This document shows, piece after piece, positions 52,025 through 52,873 of a stretch of DNA of 52,873 nucleotides (the first letter of the stretch is position 1; each line of letters starts with the position of its first letter). Below the pieces are notes generated by a model. The model saw nothing but the letters and a program-made list of their open reading frames with translations, ran no database searches and was not told the origin of the DNA. The position numbers were made by a program, and so were the translations under genes. The stretch is from the NCBI RefSeq assembly GCF_022229005.1, contig NZ_JAKKFD010000012.1, forward strand, positions 1-52,873. Direction: 5' to 3'. Source of the DNA: Micromonospora trifolii. GTDB taxonomy: Bacteria > Actinomycetota > Actinomycetes > Mycobacteriales > Micromonosporaceae.

Positions 52025-52873
52025 GTGAGTGAAACAGGGCAACCCGGAGCCGCCACCCCGGGAGAGCACGGTGACGGAGCGGGTCAGCACGACGACCCGA
52101 GCCGTTCCGTCAGTGGGTGGGCGCCTCCGGCGGGTGGGTGGCCCCGAGCCGCCGACCGCGACGACGCCCGGGACGAGGCGCCGCGCTGGCAGCCCGACCC
52201 CGCGTCGGGCTGGCGGACCTCCTCGACCCGGCACGGCGACCTGCCATCGCCGCTGGTGGGGCAGTCGAGCGACCCGGAGTCGCCGGCCCGCACCAACGGT
52301 CATCACGTCAACGGCGCGCACCACCCGGACGACGTCAACGGCGTCCACCACTCCGGCCTCGAACCGCCCGCGGGGCGCCCCACGCCGGTGAGCGCACCGC
52401 CGGGGCTGCCCGTGGAGGGTCGTCCCGGGGCGGCCAGCGACCGGCTCGTGGTGCCCGCCCAACGTCCCGCACCGCCGGCGGAGCAGGGTGCCGTGGAGCC
52501 CGACCCGGGCCCCGCCCCACTCTCCACCGTCGATCCGGCCGCCGCGCACCGTGCCCGCTGGGCCGAACCCGGGTTACCGACTTCCGCCCCGCCGGCCGTC
52601 CAGGTGCCGCCCGTCGGCACCGCGGCATCGGGTTTCGAGGTGCCGCCCGGCTTCCACGCGCCGACCGGCGAGCGGCTGGCCGCCGACGAGAATCCGACGG
52701 CGCCCCGCGACTGGCGCGACCCGCTCGCATCCGAGCACGCGGCGACCTCGGGTCGCACCCCGGGCCCGGCCGGGCCCGCCGCCGAAGGCGAGCCCGGTCG
52801 CGCTTCCGAGGGTTCCCGGCCGGCAGAGACACATCGCGCCGGGGACACGCATCGTCCCGGCGAGACGCACCGT
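52025..52873 (+). CDS. Pro-rich disordered N-terminal part of an edge-cut protein, possibly DUF3152 (Rv3207c-like)
   Basis: The frame is open from the GTG at 52025, which has AAGGAG 6 nt upstream, to the window end (283 codons). All of it is low-complexity: rich in Pro, Gly, Ala, Asp and His, with no TM or signal segment. The last codons form an 18-nt repeat (ETHRAG, DTHRPG, ETHR). Gene order beside the TetR and DUF3107 genes suggests a DUF3152 protein with its membrane anchor and domain further downstream. That assignment is from synteny alone. Confidence 0.7.
   Translation, partial: MSETGQPGAATPGEHGDGAGQHDDPSRSVSGWAPPAGGWPRAADRDDARDEAPRWQPDPASGWRTSSTRHGDLPSPLVGQSSDPESPARTNGHHVNGAHHPDDVNGVHHSGLEPPAGRPTPVSAPPGLPVEGRPGAASDRLVVPAQRPAPPAEQGAVEPDPGPAPLSTVDPAAAHRARWAEPGLPTSAPPAVQVPPVGTAASGFEVPPGFHAPTGERLAADENPTAPRDWRDPLASEHAATSGRTPGPAGPAAEGEPGRASEGSRPAETHRAGDTHRPGETHR

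Noticed and set aside
1..52873. CRISPR array, tRNA, rRNA, integrase or prophage genes
   Set aside because: I looked for regularly spaced repeats, tRNA T-loop motifs and integrase or phage proteins on both strands and saw none.

Overview
The window is high-GC (about 70%) actinobacterial DNA. GTG and TTG starts are frequent, purine-rich ribosome sites alternate with what look like leaderless starts, and several intergenic regions hold GATC-cored palindromes. Gene content and protein style suggest Micromonosporaceae, probably Micromonospora. The genus is an inference from composition and families, not from a marker gene. No rRNA, tRNA, CRISPR array, prophage or transposase is visible; this looks like ordinary chromosome with accessory patches.

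Layout. 1-3352: an edge-cut secreted family-10-like glycoside hydrolase and a divergent APC amino-acid permease. 3402-10328: an arabinose-polymer cluster, with GH51 arabinofuranosidase, a solute-binding lipoprotein, two ABC permeases and a GH43 lipoprotein reading leftward as one operon, facing a LacI regulator across a double operator. 10325-16396: methyltransferase, ABC-F protein with a small DUF4177-like partner, polyphosphate-glucokinase-like ROK protein, TPR protein, Smr-like protein, uridine-kinase-like P-loop protein, a GNAT remnant and a NUDIX hydrolase. 16569-19134: two small proteins, then a 2OG-Fe(II) oxygenase paired with a PLP dehydratase. 19139-24533: a STAND NTPase with TPRs, a divergent small membrane protein, and an M28 peptidase with a polytopic membrane domain. 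24749-29004: a translationally coupled signalling operon (receiver-PP2C phosphatase, CHASE3 histidine kinase, single-domain receiver, inositol-phosphatase-like enzyme). 29185-36868: secreted coiled-coil/M15-like protein, membrane-fused spermidine-synthase-like protein, Ser/Thr kinase with a CBM2-like ectodomain, TrkA and TrkH potassium uptake, secreted glycerophosphodiesterase. 37610-42270: complete branched-chain amino-acid-type ABC importer in the order K-G-F-H-M. 42370-48112: RecQ helicase fused to a phosphoribosyltransferase-like domain, a His-rich membrane-anchored protein, an XRE regulator facing a two-helix membrane protein, and a Methyltransf_32 enzyme. 48201-52873: rhlE-like DEAD-box helicase, ferritin-like protein, DUF3107 protein, TetR regulator and an edge-cut Pro-rich protein. 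This last order matches a block I recall from Mycobacterium tuberculosis (Rv3211 to Rv3207c).

How the parts work together. The arabinose cluster reads as uptake plus intracellular hydrolysis of arabino-oligosaccharides, with no ATPase gene of its own. TrkA/TrkH form a potassium channel with its regulator. The 24749-29004 operon looks like a sensor-driven partner-switch or second-messenger module. The observation I rate highest is at the 3' end of the kinase gene (33506-33562): a GGGAAAA heptamer, a 7-nt spacer and an 8-bp stem-loop precede a lysine-rich continuation in the -1 frame, the layout of a programmed frameshift signal. A close second is the receiver-PP2C gene, whose only good ribosome site points at an ATC codon.
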